Part shown: piece by piece, positions 21,546 to 33,458 of the stretch
Layout: every line of letters begins with the position of its first letter
Position numbering within the stretch: position 1 is the first letter of the stretch
Source: Thinopyrum elongatum
Taxonomy: Eukaryota; Streptophyta; Magnoliopsida; Poales; Poaceae
Direction of reading: 5' to 3'
Length of the DNA stretch: 64,000 nt
Assembly: GCA_011799875.1 (NCBI GenBank)
Contig: CM022303.1
Span: 427,605,230 to 427,669,229 of the forward strand
Translations under genes and position numbers: made by a program
The notes under the pieces: generated by a model
What the model saw: the letters and a program-made list of their open reading frames with translations, nothing else
Database searches by the model: none
What the model was told of the DNA's origin: nothing

Positions 21546-22701
21546 GTAAGTCACTCCTCCCCTCTGCTGCTTTGTGTGGCATGGCCATCGTGCCATGGCT
21601 GATTCCTTGCCGTCCATCGCGATAATGACCTACACTATATACTCAGATCATAATCAACCAAATATTACTCTGTAGAAGCGTTACTTTTGTTGAGGTTGCT
21701 GCTTGAATTTGTTCTTCCACTCATACATAATTGTGGTATATCTTGCTAGTAAAAGTTATGCCAGCTGGTGTTCTAGCATAGACGTCTATGAACCCCGGAC
21801 GCCCAGCAGTTAGTTTTTTAAAACCATTTTCTTATCAAAGTCGATTGCTTTACTCTCTGTTTTTTTTGTGTGAACATATAGTAGGGTTGTGTTATAGTTA
21901 TATTTAACCTGAAGAAAAGACGTTATATTCACTCTCCAAATGTACATATTTGTTAATGGAAATTTTATGTTTGTTCCAGGTGACATTAAAACATACTTGC
22001 ATCATTTATACCATGTTTATATGAGGATGTGTGCAATAAACAGTGTGTTTTTGTCCTTTTGTATACACAACTATTTGTATTACTGCCTGAACATATAAAT
22101 TTCCTTCGCATACGTTGTAGAACCAGATCACATGCTTGATCCAGTGCATCGCTCCATGGTCTGAGCTCCACTGTCGTCATCTGCAAATGAAATATGACTA
22201 CATAGGGATGGCCGTTGTGTCATCGTAGATCACAGGTGGACAACAACCATCATGGTGAGCGACCTTACTGGATCCTGGAGGCCCAACATTCCACTTCACC
22301 TTTCTAGGTATTTTAGTTTTGGGCTTGCATATTTCAGTTTGTCATTTAGTTCTGCCCATGCAAGTTGTTTCTAGTTAGGTTAATCCAGGAAAAATATCTT
22401 TGTCTCTTTTTTCTCAATAATTCTTTCTTGTGATGCATTAGGTTTAATTCTCTTGTTGCTATGTGTGTGGATAATTAGTTATATTTTCGTGAAGATTTTC
22501 ATGACAGATCAGGTAAATAAGATGTGACGGTATCTCTGGATATCCGAGCTGTGACCCTGTGACAAACTCATGAAAGGAGATTCCTTCAAGTATCAGTTAA
22601 TAGGTGAGCACTATTATCTATGACATCATTATAATTTCTGGGAAAGAAAATGTACTTATCAGTGTTTATGAATCCTCCCACATAGTGTAGTTCTATAGGA
22701 A

Positions 22702-22731
22702 CTAGTAGAGTGCCCGTGCGTTGCCACGGGC
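22702..22731 (-). mobile_element. Helitron-like 3' terminus (minus strand)
   Basis: On the minus strand a perfect 7-bp stem GCCCGTG/CACGGGC with a 6-base loop (22712-22731) is followed ten bases later by CTAG (22702-22705) and then T. This is the 3'-end layout of plant Helitrons: hairpin, short spacer, CTRR, insertion between A and T. The opposite TC end was not located, so the length to the right is unknown. A decayed end or look-alike cannot be excluded. Confidence 0.5.
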
Positions 22732-25700
22732 TTTTGAAATATTTTGCTGGAGTTAAATTTCACATGTAGAGACAATATAACACAGACACAATTGCATAGT
22801 AATTGAAGTCCAGTTCACTTGCAATGTAACAAAAAGGCAAATTGACTATGTATACATATAGAGTGAAGATCCAGGAGAGTCAACAAAATTTATTACCACT
22901 ATATGCTCTTTGGAATACAAATGTTACCATCTAGATATATCAGAATTGCAGCCGGGTTGCTTTATTACGAGTGCTTCTTTGAATTCCCTCGCAAAACTTT
23001 TTAATTTCACTAAATGCCTTCGAGTTTTACACTCGGACGACTATGATGTATGAATAGGGACCATAATATATACATGAGTGCCTCTTTGCCGGTGATGTAC
23101 AAGATGTATCGTCCGATGAATGCATACAGAAGATAAATGTACAAAGTGGTAGCTATTAGAAACAACAATAAACCATGATAATAACGGACAAAAGACCTTA
23201 CTTACCTTCTTGCACGATGAGATATTGTCTATCCCAGGTCAGCTATCAAACAAAGTTGCCAATATTTGAATAGTTTCCTTCACACAGAACTTTTGATCTC
23301 GTGTTGAATCTAGCATCATGGTCTGAGTAAAAAAAACTAAAAGGCATAGAAAGAAAATAGTTCATAATCAACCTAAGAGGCACGTGACGAAAATAGATCC
23401 CACTCCAATGCAACCACAACAGCTTAGGACGAAAATTGATCTTAATCAACCTAACAAAAAGGCATAGGACGAAAATAGATCCTAATCAACCAAAAAATAG
23501 GCGCATGTCTTACCACTGAAGGAAGCACGTGGCATGATAAAAATTGACAAAAAAGGCATTGCAGTAAATGTACGTAAACTGGGAGAAAGGATATGCATAG
23601 AATAATCTCATTTTACACACTGCAAACATTTAAATATGTCAAGAAAAATGGCATATCCAATTGTTCCTCAGCTAGCAGTATAAGAATAATACTCTTCCAA
23701 TGTGCATCAATCAAGATTCAAAGTAGTTCCTTGTCAACAACCATGGGCTCTATTTTTAGTAGCCCTCAAAACTTCTTAATAAAACCACTTTGCCTTGTTT
23801 TATCTTCACCAGTTTTTATATTGTCATTTCTTCTCATCTGGTCAACAAAAACATGGACACATAATGAACATCCAATAAGCATAGTCCTATTTGTTCAAGG
23901 GATTGCATCCCAAACCTATGTTGCCCTGCACGATGAGATATAAACAACAATGTGTATAATTAGAAGACCATAAGGTTTTCAAGTGATCATCATTTCACGG
24001 TAATTAAGAACAAAGATTAAGCATTAAACAGTTCCATAACAATCACAAGGCCATTCCACCATTTCAAAATATTTATTCGCACCATAATAGTTCTGCACTC
24101 TTTGACATGTTGAGCGCCCGGCTGACCACATCCCCCTGCGGAATCAAAAGCTACATCAAACTTGCATACTACATAAAAAAAATGCAAACTAACACACCTT
24201 CCTGGCACCAGCAAGATCGTTTTCGTTGGTCACCTTGACTGTGATTCCAGTGAAACTTGTACAACAGCTACAGCATATCAGTGGCTTCCAAACCAAATCA
24301 AAATCGTTGAATTAAGGTGGCACATGGTGTACGAAGATCCCAAACCATTCGTAACTAATCTAGTACAAGAAGCAAGAATGACCCGACTAATTTAAAATTT
24401 GCTTTTCTGGACCTCTGTAGTTCACAAGTGGAAACACATTATCGAAACAACTCGAGCAAGCAACACGCAGGGCATATGTGGTTGGTCAGCGTCCGCCACC
24501 GCAGCACATCCAACGCAAACACTCAAAGAAGTGTACCTAGCCCAATCAATAGACCAACTACAAAATCTTCTCTGAAAGCAAAGCCAGCAAATGAAGGATA
24601 CTAACCACAGCAAGGGCGGGAGAAGCAAAATCAAAAGTAGTGGGCGCGGCACTACGGCCGAGTCGGGAGTTGGTGTGACGAAGACCATAAGACGAGATCC
24701 CAGCGGGAGTAACTTAGAGGAGAGATCCGACGGACCCAACCAGAGTGGCCGTCCCTTCTCCATGTCACAACATTTCAATTGTGTAGTACCATTAACTTGG
24801 TTACATGTTGCGTCAACCGCTAACAAACATCATATGTCTCAATGCCCCTAAACTGTTCTAAAATGAATCTAAGAAGAGCATGTGAGGAAGTAGTAGTGAT
24901 ATATGTAAAAAACTAAAGTAACCAAGTCAGTGTGCGTATAACTCTCTATTTGAGTATTTGCAAACAACCTGCAGCATAAATCAACACTTAGAATATTAGT
25001 AAGTAATCAGTGGTGTGTTCTTGTCTGTATACATGATATATTGAAGGGAAGAGCTTATTACGCTTCAAGAAGAAAACAGAAATGCTAATGATGAATATCA
25101 GACATATGGTGAATAAGAAAATCCATGTACTTGTTATACGTAAATTTCAACCGTCTATTATGGAATGCACTCGATTCATCAAAAAGCGTTCCCCTCAATA
25201 TCACCAAGAAAATTGACGAACCCAAACAAAAAACATTCTGCTTAGCCTCAATGACGAAGCCGTTGAGTTTCTTGGACTTCTCTTTTGCAATCACATATTC
25301 AGGAAATTAATCTCCCCGTTCAAGTAAACCTTAATGTGTAATCTAAAAAATATACCTTACATGGACAAAGCCCATTCTGCTTAGCCTCAATGACGAAGAC
25401 ATGTAATTTTTGAAGTGTGGCTTATATGGTTGGCACTCATATAAAGGAGGTAAATGTAGTAAAGCTCCTTTGAAACGGTGTACTTTGGAAGACAAAGGGC
25501 CTACATACATAGACAAGAAAGGAAAAATAGCCTACCAATTCAATGTTAAACTGGTCATTTTAGGGGGAAAATAGCCTAGCAGTTCAATGCTATAAGAGGG
25601 GCTGCATAAAAACACCCAAGTTCATCTTGGGCCTGCCTTCATCAGATATAGGAAAATTTCTTTACCATCCATACTCTCTTGTAATAAGTGAATGATGTGC

Positions 25701-27260
25701 AATTTTCCTACAAAACATAAACGCAAGAATGCTACTTATCTAAAATTAACATGAGAATGACACACCCAGAGGAGCTGCATGACATTAAAAATCACCTTCA
25801 CACAATCACATAGTAGCTTGTCAATATCCAGATTGAAGACAACAAGATCCATACTTTTAGTCAATGCCAAGACGTGAATATGAATTTCCATCTGTTTGGA
25901 TCAAGAACAAGAACAAAAGATATCACTACATCAACATAAACACTCCAAATTATGCAACAAGAATATTCAGTAATAAACAAACCATCATGCGCTGCTTCCA
26001 TAACTAATTTCTATTCTGATCGTGAAGCAATACAATGGAAAAAATATGAAGACACAGTAGGTTGAGGGTGTAAGAAGCAACACATCACAAGCCATAAATA
26101 TGTAGGCTACCCTCCAAACTAATGCATTATGCATTTTCATAGTACTCTGATAATTTTATGAAGCATATTGATATTGCATCAGAAGGCTAAAATTAGTAAC
26201 TTGAAAATATGTAGACCAGAACTGAGTAGATAATAATGACACAACATGGTGCAATACCTAAAGGAGAGGTTAACAAATGTGATTTTTTTTGCACTGGTGT
26301 GCATGTAGAAACTCGTCATTGAGCATTGATTCGATTTAACATGTGAAGGCACCTTCTGACTCATCTTGTGATGTTCTGTCCGATGTAAACACAAGACATT
26401 CAAAATTCAGTAACTGGAGCCACAAAGTTCGTAGATAAAATCTGTATGGCAACCAAGGCATGAGACACAAATGCTCCTATAGTCATATGTCTCTTATGCC
26501 AAAATTACAAAAAAAATATTTATATGGAAAGATCATTAATCTGAAGATCCTTTAAGTATGACACCCAAAGCATGAGGTACGAATGTCTCTATTCTCCTTA
26601 AAATTTTCAGATATAAATAAAAAATTTATGTTGGAATCATACTGACCAACTACTATTGACCATTATTTTGTGAAATTTAGGAGCGGTTCAAGCTTTTTGT
26701 GGATAGGAAAAACAAAATAAAGGATGTTAGAATTAAACACAGAGCTGTGGTGGTGTCCGAGTAGTATAGCGTATACCTTACCGAGTAGGTTAGCTAGTAG
26801 TAGGCTATCTCACACATCTTGTGTACCCCTGCCCCTCATAACGTATGAAGATCAAAGCAATACAAAGTACAACATGCTCGACACAAGCCTGTGGCCATCA
26901 AACTGATCTGTATTTTCGTCGCCAAGTTTTACATGAGTTCCGCCCAGACCTTCCATCGAGATCAATCAATCCGACCGTAGCGCTAGTGCAAGCCCAGGTT
27001 CGCATACGTACATACGTCTAGCAAATTGTGCATGTGCTAGTGCTACTGTTCATCAATCAAGCAGCTAGACTGTGTGCTTGCTTGTGTGTACGTATACAAG
27101 GCCCTGGTGGATTTGTTCTAGCATTCAAAAACTAACAAAGGAACAAACTGGTTGTGAAATGTGCATGACTCAAGAACAACCAGGACACTTAACTACGAGA
27201 TTGTGGCTAAAGAACAAGATTACAAATTCAAAAAAGATTCGCAACCTAAGCATTTGGGAT
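22732..27260. other. AT-rich interior of the CACTA, no supported gene
   Basis: Only short frames occur and none shows a domain I recognise. Some phrases recur, such as TGCACGATGAGATAT (about 23213 and 23927) and CATTCTGCTTAGCCTCAATGACGAAG (about 25230 and 25373). This hints at small internal duplications or pieces of captured exons. Confidence 0.4.
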
Positions 27261-27289
27261 CGAGAGAAGAGTGGAGGAGAGTAGCATAT

Positions 27290-27770
27290 ACCATCAAATC
27301 TTTATCTACCTTGCAGCGGTGGGTCACAGGCGGGAGATCTCAGGATCGTCAGGGCTGCACGAAGGAGAGAGGATTTCCTCAATGGAGGCACAGGACAACA
27401 TCTGCTCCGCCGCCGCCACAAGGCCTCGACCTGTAGGCCCAAGGCTTCAAATGGCCGCCACATTGAAGCCCCTCCGCCCTTGCTCCGAGCATCCTCACCC
27501 TTCCTCCTTATTTTTTGAACTCGAGGAGCAGTGGCTGGGAGACGGGCGCGGCATCGACGGTGAGGAAATCAGGTGGTACGGGAGTAGCGGCGGATGGAAC
27601 CCTAGCCGGGATGGGGTGATCGGCCGTGTGCGTGGTGTGTGGCTTGGGCCTTGGGGCGAACGGGCGAGGAGGAGAGAAAAAACCGGAGTGCAAGGAAACC
27701 GTGGGAGATGGAAAAAATCAGTGGGGAAGGGGGAGATGTCTTCGTTCGTTCGATAGACGGGGTACTAAGC
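27290..27770 (-). other. GC-rich gene-like island in the CACTA
   Basis: This island stands out from the AT-rich surroundings. On the minus strand it reads like a 5' UTR and first exon: ATG followed by LSCASIEEILSPSCSPDD, a stop, then GCTGCAAG|GTAGAT that could act as a splice donor. The frame is only about 25 codons. It may be a captured promoter and first exon, but no family is recognisable. Confidence 0.2.
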
Positions 27771-28146
27771 GACGATACCACCTACCAACTCGGTCATTCG
27801 GAGTTAAGGTTACACAAATAATTAAAAGCCTACCTAATTCTATGCATGTCTACTTAACTGCGAACCAAATCAATTAGTTATCTTCCTAATTGGGAGTACT
27901 ATAATTATGTGTAGGCATAATTAAGTGTCTACTTAATTAATTAATTTCCTTAATCACTCGGTTTCCAAATTGATTCGGTGCAAAAAATAATTCCTATTTA
28001 AATGGACCTAATTAAGAGCATACATAATTAACTCTCCAGCTAATTAATTGCATTAATGGTTTGCTTTCCAAATTGATTCTGCGCTCGATTTCTAGAATAT
28101 TTTTGCATGCAATGGCTCTTACGAATGACGACGACTACCAAGTATT

Positions 28147-28428
28147 TTAGCACACATTTTTTAAGGAATTTCTTAACATTTGAATGGTCACACTTGATTT
28201 GAGAATGTAGGTTCTCTGTATGACTGATAGGAAATATAATATGACCGCGTCCACGAACGCATGTACATGGTGGTCTGACGACCCGCCTTCCACCACGGTC
28301 GTCCTCGACGCCATGATGCACGCCCTGACATTCTTGAGTATCTCCCCGACATCAGGCCCGGCTACAGCGTCCTCCATGGTGTTGCGCACGGCGTCCCTCT
28401 GGAGGGGCGCGTGGATGCGTACGCCCAT
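28147..28428 (-). pseudogene. Possible captured exon (unrecognised)
   Basis: A GC-rich patch of about 200 bp opens a minus-strand frame starting MGVRIHAPLQRDAV and continuing MEDAVAGPDVGEILKNV, ACIMASRTTVVEGG and VHAFVDAVI before running into AT-rich DNA. The mixed amphipathic composition looks more like real protein than most frames in this element. I do not recognise it and the splice borders are unclear. Confidence 0.25.
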
Positions 28429-28514
28429 AAGAAAAAGATATATTATTTTTGTTATATTAGGAAACTTGTGATTGTCAATTAATAACAGAGATAATGATAT
28501 TACTAAATGGCATA

Positions 28515-29163
28515 TTGCGCATGATTAATGATTTCTTATTGAGAAATATCTCATTTTGTTTTGTAAGGTTATCGAGAAAAACATTATGTCTATATTTTAG
28601 GAAGGTGATCTGACATATATGGTGTGATTTCTAAATTCTTAATTACCTGCTATTTACATGATTAAAATGAATCAACACCTGCCAAAGCAGGCACGAAACA
28701 ATATCTCCCTTTAATGGGGTTTGGTTTTTTAATCAGGAGGAGAACAAAATCAGTGGGAGGGGTGGTGGGAGGTGGGAGGAAATAAAACCGGACGAAAATG
28801 AAACCGGAGTACCAGGCTACCAACTGCTCCATTAGGAGTTGCGCATGATTAATGATTTCTTATTGAGAAATATCTCATTTTGTTTTGTAAGGTTATCGAG
28901 AAAAACATTATGTCTATATTTTAGGAAGGTGACCTGACATATATGGTGCGATTTCTAAATTCTTAATTACCTACTATTTACATGATTAAAATGAATCAAC
29001 ACCTGCCAAAGCAGGCACGAAACAATATTTCCCTTTAATGGGATTTGGTTTTTTAATCAGGAGAAGAAAAAAATCAGTGGGAGGGGTGGTGGGAGGTGGG
29101 AGGAAATAAAACCGGACGAAAATAAAACCGGAGTACCAGGCTACCAACTGCTCCATTAGGAGT
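28515..29163 (+). repeat. Tandem direct duplication, unit 324 bp
   Basis: Two head-to-tail copies run from 28515 to 28839 and from 28839 to 29163. Each begins TTGCGCATGATTAATG and ends CTCCATTAGGAGT. I count about eight substitutions between them, so the duplication is fairly recent compared with the decay elsewhere. Confidence 0.9.
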
Positions 29164-30639
29164 AGAGATAAGCCTCACATGCATCTACTCGTCCTAATAT
29201 TCCTCTTTATTGTATAATCATTAATTTTCATCTTCCCTCATAGGTTCTGAAGTGACTTTGCTTCAGCTAACAAGCTTGTGTTAGCTTTTCTCTTACAGGT
29301 AAATCTTCAAGACATATGAATATTGCAATTAGCAAATATATAAATCAATAAGTTTACAGAAGATGCCTTAGGAATGAACTCAGAGCTTTGTCTTTATTGC
29401 ATGGAATTCTTCGCAAGTTGATGATTGTGCCAGACCACTCCTTTAAATAAATTAAGTTCTTTTTAAAAAATATATTGTTTTTATTTCTTCATTTTCGCAT
29501 TCTATAGTTGAATTTTCAATGGAAGACGGGCATACATGTTATCTAGCTTGATATTCTTGGCTGATGTAAGATAAAGCATTCAGATCCATATTTTGTACAA
29601 TTCTATACGCCATAATCTGGAATCTTATCCAAAATCTTAGGATGGATATAGTTCTTTGTGTTCATGTGTTATACAAGATATATCATTACATAATCTGAAT
29701 GCAAGAATATTCTAACCTTTGTTTACATGAATCACAACTATCAACACGCAGAGATAAGAAACATATTTTTGAATTTTCAAATATGAACTTGTTTCATGCA
29801 TTTATTTTATTTTCAGCTTCCAGTACATCCGATTTCCCAAGCTTTCTGTACCTATTTGTATTGTTGATCAATCATTTGTCAATCGTCGAGCTACCTTATG
29901 CTGCACCAAAGGCGCACCCCCGCATAGGTAAGCTTCTCTCTCACCCTCTACGTTGGCATACTTTACCTTGGTTTGGTGAATCTGAAAGATGACTACTACT
30001 ACCATTGTACAAAAGGAAAGATCAGGAAAAAAATTCATACAGTTGAAAACATACCTCTTCCTCTAGTGGATGTTTCCAACTACTAGAACTAGATGGTTCC
30101 TATATTGAGTTCACCACTAACCTGCTAGAAAAAGAAAGGACATTTTAGCATTCTTAAATAGCAAAGCATACATTGCGTGTACTTATAAGTTGTAACATGA
30201 CAGGAAATTTGAAACAATATTGCGCAGAACTACTATGGAGGTCTGATTTCTATCATAATTTGCCAGGCTTGGTGACTCATGCCAGTTTTTGTTGTTGTAG
30301 ATTGCAAGATAAATAGATGGTCCATGGCTAAGCTGTTGAGTGCAAGATAAATAGATGGTACATGGCTAAGGTGCTGATTGCAAGGCGGAGAATGGGGAAA
30401 CTACCAGATAGTTCTCCATTAATGTTATTGAGTGATATTTTCATTTCGATGTATATAAAATCATGTGCATATTCCTTGGATCATGTTCCATGTATTGCAA
30501 ACGAGGTGATTTAATATATGAGATCCTTCTGTTTACTGGATTGTCGGTCTTGTGTACTATCTCTGTTGATCTAGTAATTGTTGATGGATATATAAAATAC
30601 TACTAATTTTTCATGATATGTAGGTGTAATCCCCATATA

Positions 30640-30922
30640 TAAAATAGAAGCATTGCACTGATATGTTAATGATGCCTATTTCAAATCAGCCTGTGTAGGT
30701 GTAACCACCAACGCATTGAAGTGTTGTTAGGCTACAATTATATACGTTGCTAATTTGCAACGCTTATTCATGTTGATTACCAACGCAATTATATATGTTG
30801 TTGTAGGCCCTAGCAACGCCACCAAAGGCAACACATAAAAATTAGTGTAGACCCTAGCAACGTTTATATGGACATTCAACAACGAATCGATGCGTTGCTA
30901 AAGGGGGGTTCCTGTTGTAGTG
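30640..30922. repeat. CACTA right subterminal region with CGTTGC/GCAACG motifs
   Basis: CAACGC or its complement occurs repeatedly in both orientations (for example TTGCAACGC, CCAACGCA, TAGCAACG, GCGTTGCTA) within the last ~280 bp before the GTAGTG terminus. The left end has a matching TTGTTGCGTTC. Such motifs are usual transposase-binding sites in CACTA elements. Confidence 0.65.
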
Positions 30923-30925
30923 AAA

Positions 30926-32540
30926 GTAACTGTTCACACTGATAATGCTGCTATCAAATATCTTATGGAAAAAAAAGATGCTAAACCTAGACTTATTAGA
31001 TGGGTTCTTTTGTTGCAAGAATTTGATTTGCATATTATTGATAGAAAGGGAGCTGAGAACCCCATTGCAGACAACTTGCCTAGGTTAGAAATTGCAGACA
31101 ACTTGCCTAGGTTAGAAAATGTTCTTGATGACCCACTGCCTATTGATGATAGCTTTCCCGATGAGCAATTAGCTGTCATAAATGCTTCTCGTAATACTCC
31201 ATGGTATGCTGATTATGCTAATTACATTGTTGCTAAATTCATACCACCTAGTTTCACATACCAGCAAAATAAAACGTTTTTCTATGATTTAAGACATTAC
31301 TTTTGGGATGACCCACACCTTTATAAAGAAGGAGTAGATGGTGTTATTAGACGTTGTGTACCTGAGCATGAACAGGAACATATCCTACGCAAGTGCCACT
31401 CCGAGTCTTACGGAGGACCCCATGCTGGAGATAGAACTGCACATAAGGTATTGCAATATGGTTTTTATTGGCCTACTATCTTCAAGGACGCTCGTAAGTT
31501 TGTCTTGTCTTGTGATGAATGCCAAAGAATTGGCAATATTAGTAGGCGTCAGGAAATGCCTATGAATTATTCACTCATCATTGAACCATTTGATGTTTGG
31601 GGCTTTGATTATATGGGACCTTTTCCTTCCTCTAATGGGTATACACATATTTTAGTTGCTGTTGATTACGTTACTAAGTGGGTAGAAGCTATTCCAATTA
31701 GTAGTGCTGATCATAACGCTTCTATTAAGATGCTTAAAGAAGTTATTTTTCTGAGGTTTGGGGTCCCAAGATATTTGATGAATGATGGTGGTTCACATTT
31801 TATTCACGGTGCTTTCCGTAAATTGCTTGCTAAGTATGATGTTAACCATAGAATTGCATCTCCATATCATCCTCAGTCTAGTGGTCAAGTAGAATTGAGC
31901 AATAGAGAGATTAAATTGATTTTGCAAAAGACTGTTAATAGATCTAGAAAGAATTGGTCTAAGAAACTTATAGAACTTCTTATAAGAATCCTATGGGTAT
32001 GTCTCCGTATAAAATGATTTATGGAAAAGCATGTCACTTACCTCTTGAATTAGAACATAAAGCTTATTGGGCTATTAAAGAGCTTAACTATGATTTCAAA
32101 CTCGCCGATGAGAAGAGGTTATTTTACATTGGCTCACTTGATGAATGGAGAACCCAAGCCTATGAGAATGCCAAGTTGTTTAAAGAAAAGGTTAACAGAT
32201 GGCATGACAAAAGGATATAAAAGCGTGAGTTTAATGTAGGTGATCATGTTTTGCTATACAACTCCCGTTTAAGATTTTTTGCAGGAAAACTTCTCTCTAA
32301 ATGGGAAGGTCCTTAAATTATCGAGGAGGTCTATCGTTCCTGTGCCATCAAGATCAACAACGGCAAAGGCACAAACCCAAAGGTGGTAAACGGTCAAAGA
32401 GTCAAACATTATATCTCAGGTACTCCCATAAATGTTGAGACCAATATAATTAATACCATAACACCGGAGGAGTACATAAGGGATACTTTCCAGAATGTTT
32501 TAGACTCCGAAAAGGAATAGGTATGTGGTACGGTAAGTAA
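30926..32540 (+). pseudogene. Athila-like pol, second part: RNase H end and integrase
   Basis: Directly after the CACTA the frame reads [19 protein letters not shown] (RNase H). The integrase zinc motif follows ([10 protein letters not shown] ... SCDECQRIG), then the catalytic core with [19 protein letters not shown] and [11 protein letters not shown], which keeps the D, D and E residues. A 27-bp duplication (31064-31117) repeats IADNLPRLE. About 20-25 bp are missing near 31965 compared with the minus copy, shifting the frame to that starting [17 protein letters not shown]. Stops follow at 32218 and about 32314. The C-terminal part ends near 32517. Integrase inserts the DNA copy into the genome; this one is inactive. 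Confidence 0.92.
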
Positions 32541-32828
32541 ACCGACTCCAAAACTGTTTCAATGGCAAATTTTCTCCGTTTTGGAATATTTAAAAAATTA
32601 GGAAAATTAAATGTAGTCCGAAAGATGCACGAGGAGACCACAAGGGTGGAGGGCGCCCCCCCTGCCCTATGGCCACCTTGTGTGCCCTTCAGACTCCGTT
32701 TTCTTGCACAATACTTCTTTTGGTCGGTAAAAAATCATTATATAATCTCCCGAAGGTTTTGACCACCGTACCACGACAAAATCTTCTGTTCTTGTTTCGA
32801 GCTGTTTTTCTGACAGATCTAGATCACC

Positions 32829-33458
32829 ATGACGTCTCCAAGCGCCCCCAAGGACAAGTTTTTCGAGAAGGTCATCAACCCCTACCTTGCAGAGGTGCTG
32901 CGACACCCTCAAGCCATTGAGATGTGTGAGGGGGTGCTGCACATCCGCGATGTTGAGGGGCCAAAGAAGACCGGAAGCGTGGATACAAGACTCGAAGCAA
33001 TGGAGCAGCAAGTTTTCAAGTGCCAAGGAATGGTGGAACATGGACTCAACGCCAATCACATGATGATTGCGGAGTTCACCAACAATCACAAGCTGGATCC
33101 CAAGAACATCGAGGAAGCCATCTTCAAGCTTCATGAAAAAATCGAGCATCTCCAAGCCCAGATCTATGACCTGCAAAACCAAAACTATGAGTATGAATAC
33201 AGATTTAAGAGGATGAGTTTGGCTGCATATTTGAGGATTTCGGAGACTCGTTCATCTTTCTATGATGGTGAGCCTATGCCTTGGAAGATGGATGACAAGC
33301 CTACTGCATCAACAACTCTATCATCACCACCTCCGAAGAAAGAGACATCCTACATCAACAACTTGGGTATGGGCACTCCCCTTGGCAACTGCCAAGCTTG
33401 GGGGAGGTGCCCCGGTATCGTATCACCATCACATCTTTATCTTTATCATTTTTCTTAG
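32829..33458 (+). CDS. Element-specific ORF after pol (coiled-coil, unknown function)
   Basis: This 209-codon frame starts MTSPSAPKDKFFEKVINPYL at an ATG following ATCTAGATCACC. It contains EMCEGVLHIRDVEGP, a heptad-like helix (EKIEHLQAQIYDLQNQNYEY) and YDGEPMPWK near the end. The minus-strand copy has the same protein at the same place between pol and the 3' LTR, so it is a regular gene of this family. Athila-type elements often have an extra frame there, described as env-like in some. I see no signal peptide or membrane segment, so an envelope role is not supported. This frame is intact while pol of the same copy is broken. Confidence 0.7.
   Translation: MTSPSAPKDKFFEKVINPYLAEVLRHPQAIEMCEGVLHIRDVEGPKKTGSVDTRLEAMEQQVFKCQGMVEHGLNANHMMIAEFTNNHKLDPKNIEEAIFKLHEKIEHLQAQIYDLQNQNYEYEYRFKRMSLAAYLRISETRSSFYDGEPMPWKMDDKPTASTTLSSPPPKKETSYINNLGMGTPLGNCQAWGRCPGIVSPSHLYLYHFS

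Larger units (their letters stand above)
21034..30922. mobile_element. CACTA transposon, 9,889 bp, inserted in pol
   Basis: The left end is CACTACAATAAGAAC and the right end, inverted, is CACTACAACAGGAAC. The host triplet AAA is duplicated (21031-21033 and 30923-30925). Removing the element and one AAA restores the pol frame across the junction, which proves the boundaries. I found no transposase frame, so it appears non-autonomous. It carries gene-like islands near 21250, 27300 and 28250, a Helitron-like terminus at 22702 and a 324-bp tandem duplication. Confidence 0.93.

Noticed and set aside
24422..24826. 134-codon minus-strand frame with a hydrophobic stretch
   Set aside because: No splice context or recognisable domain, and a plus-strand frame overlaps it; not enough to call a gene.
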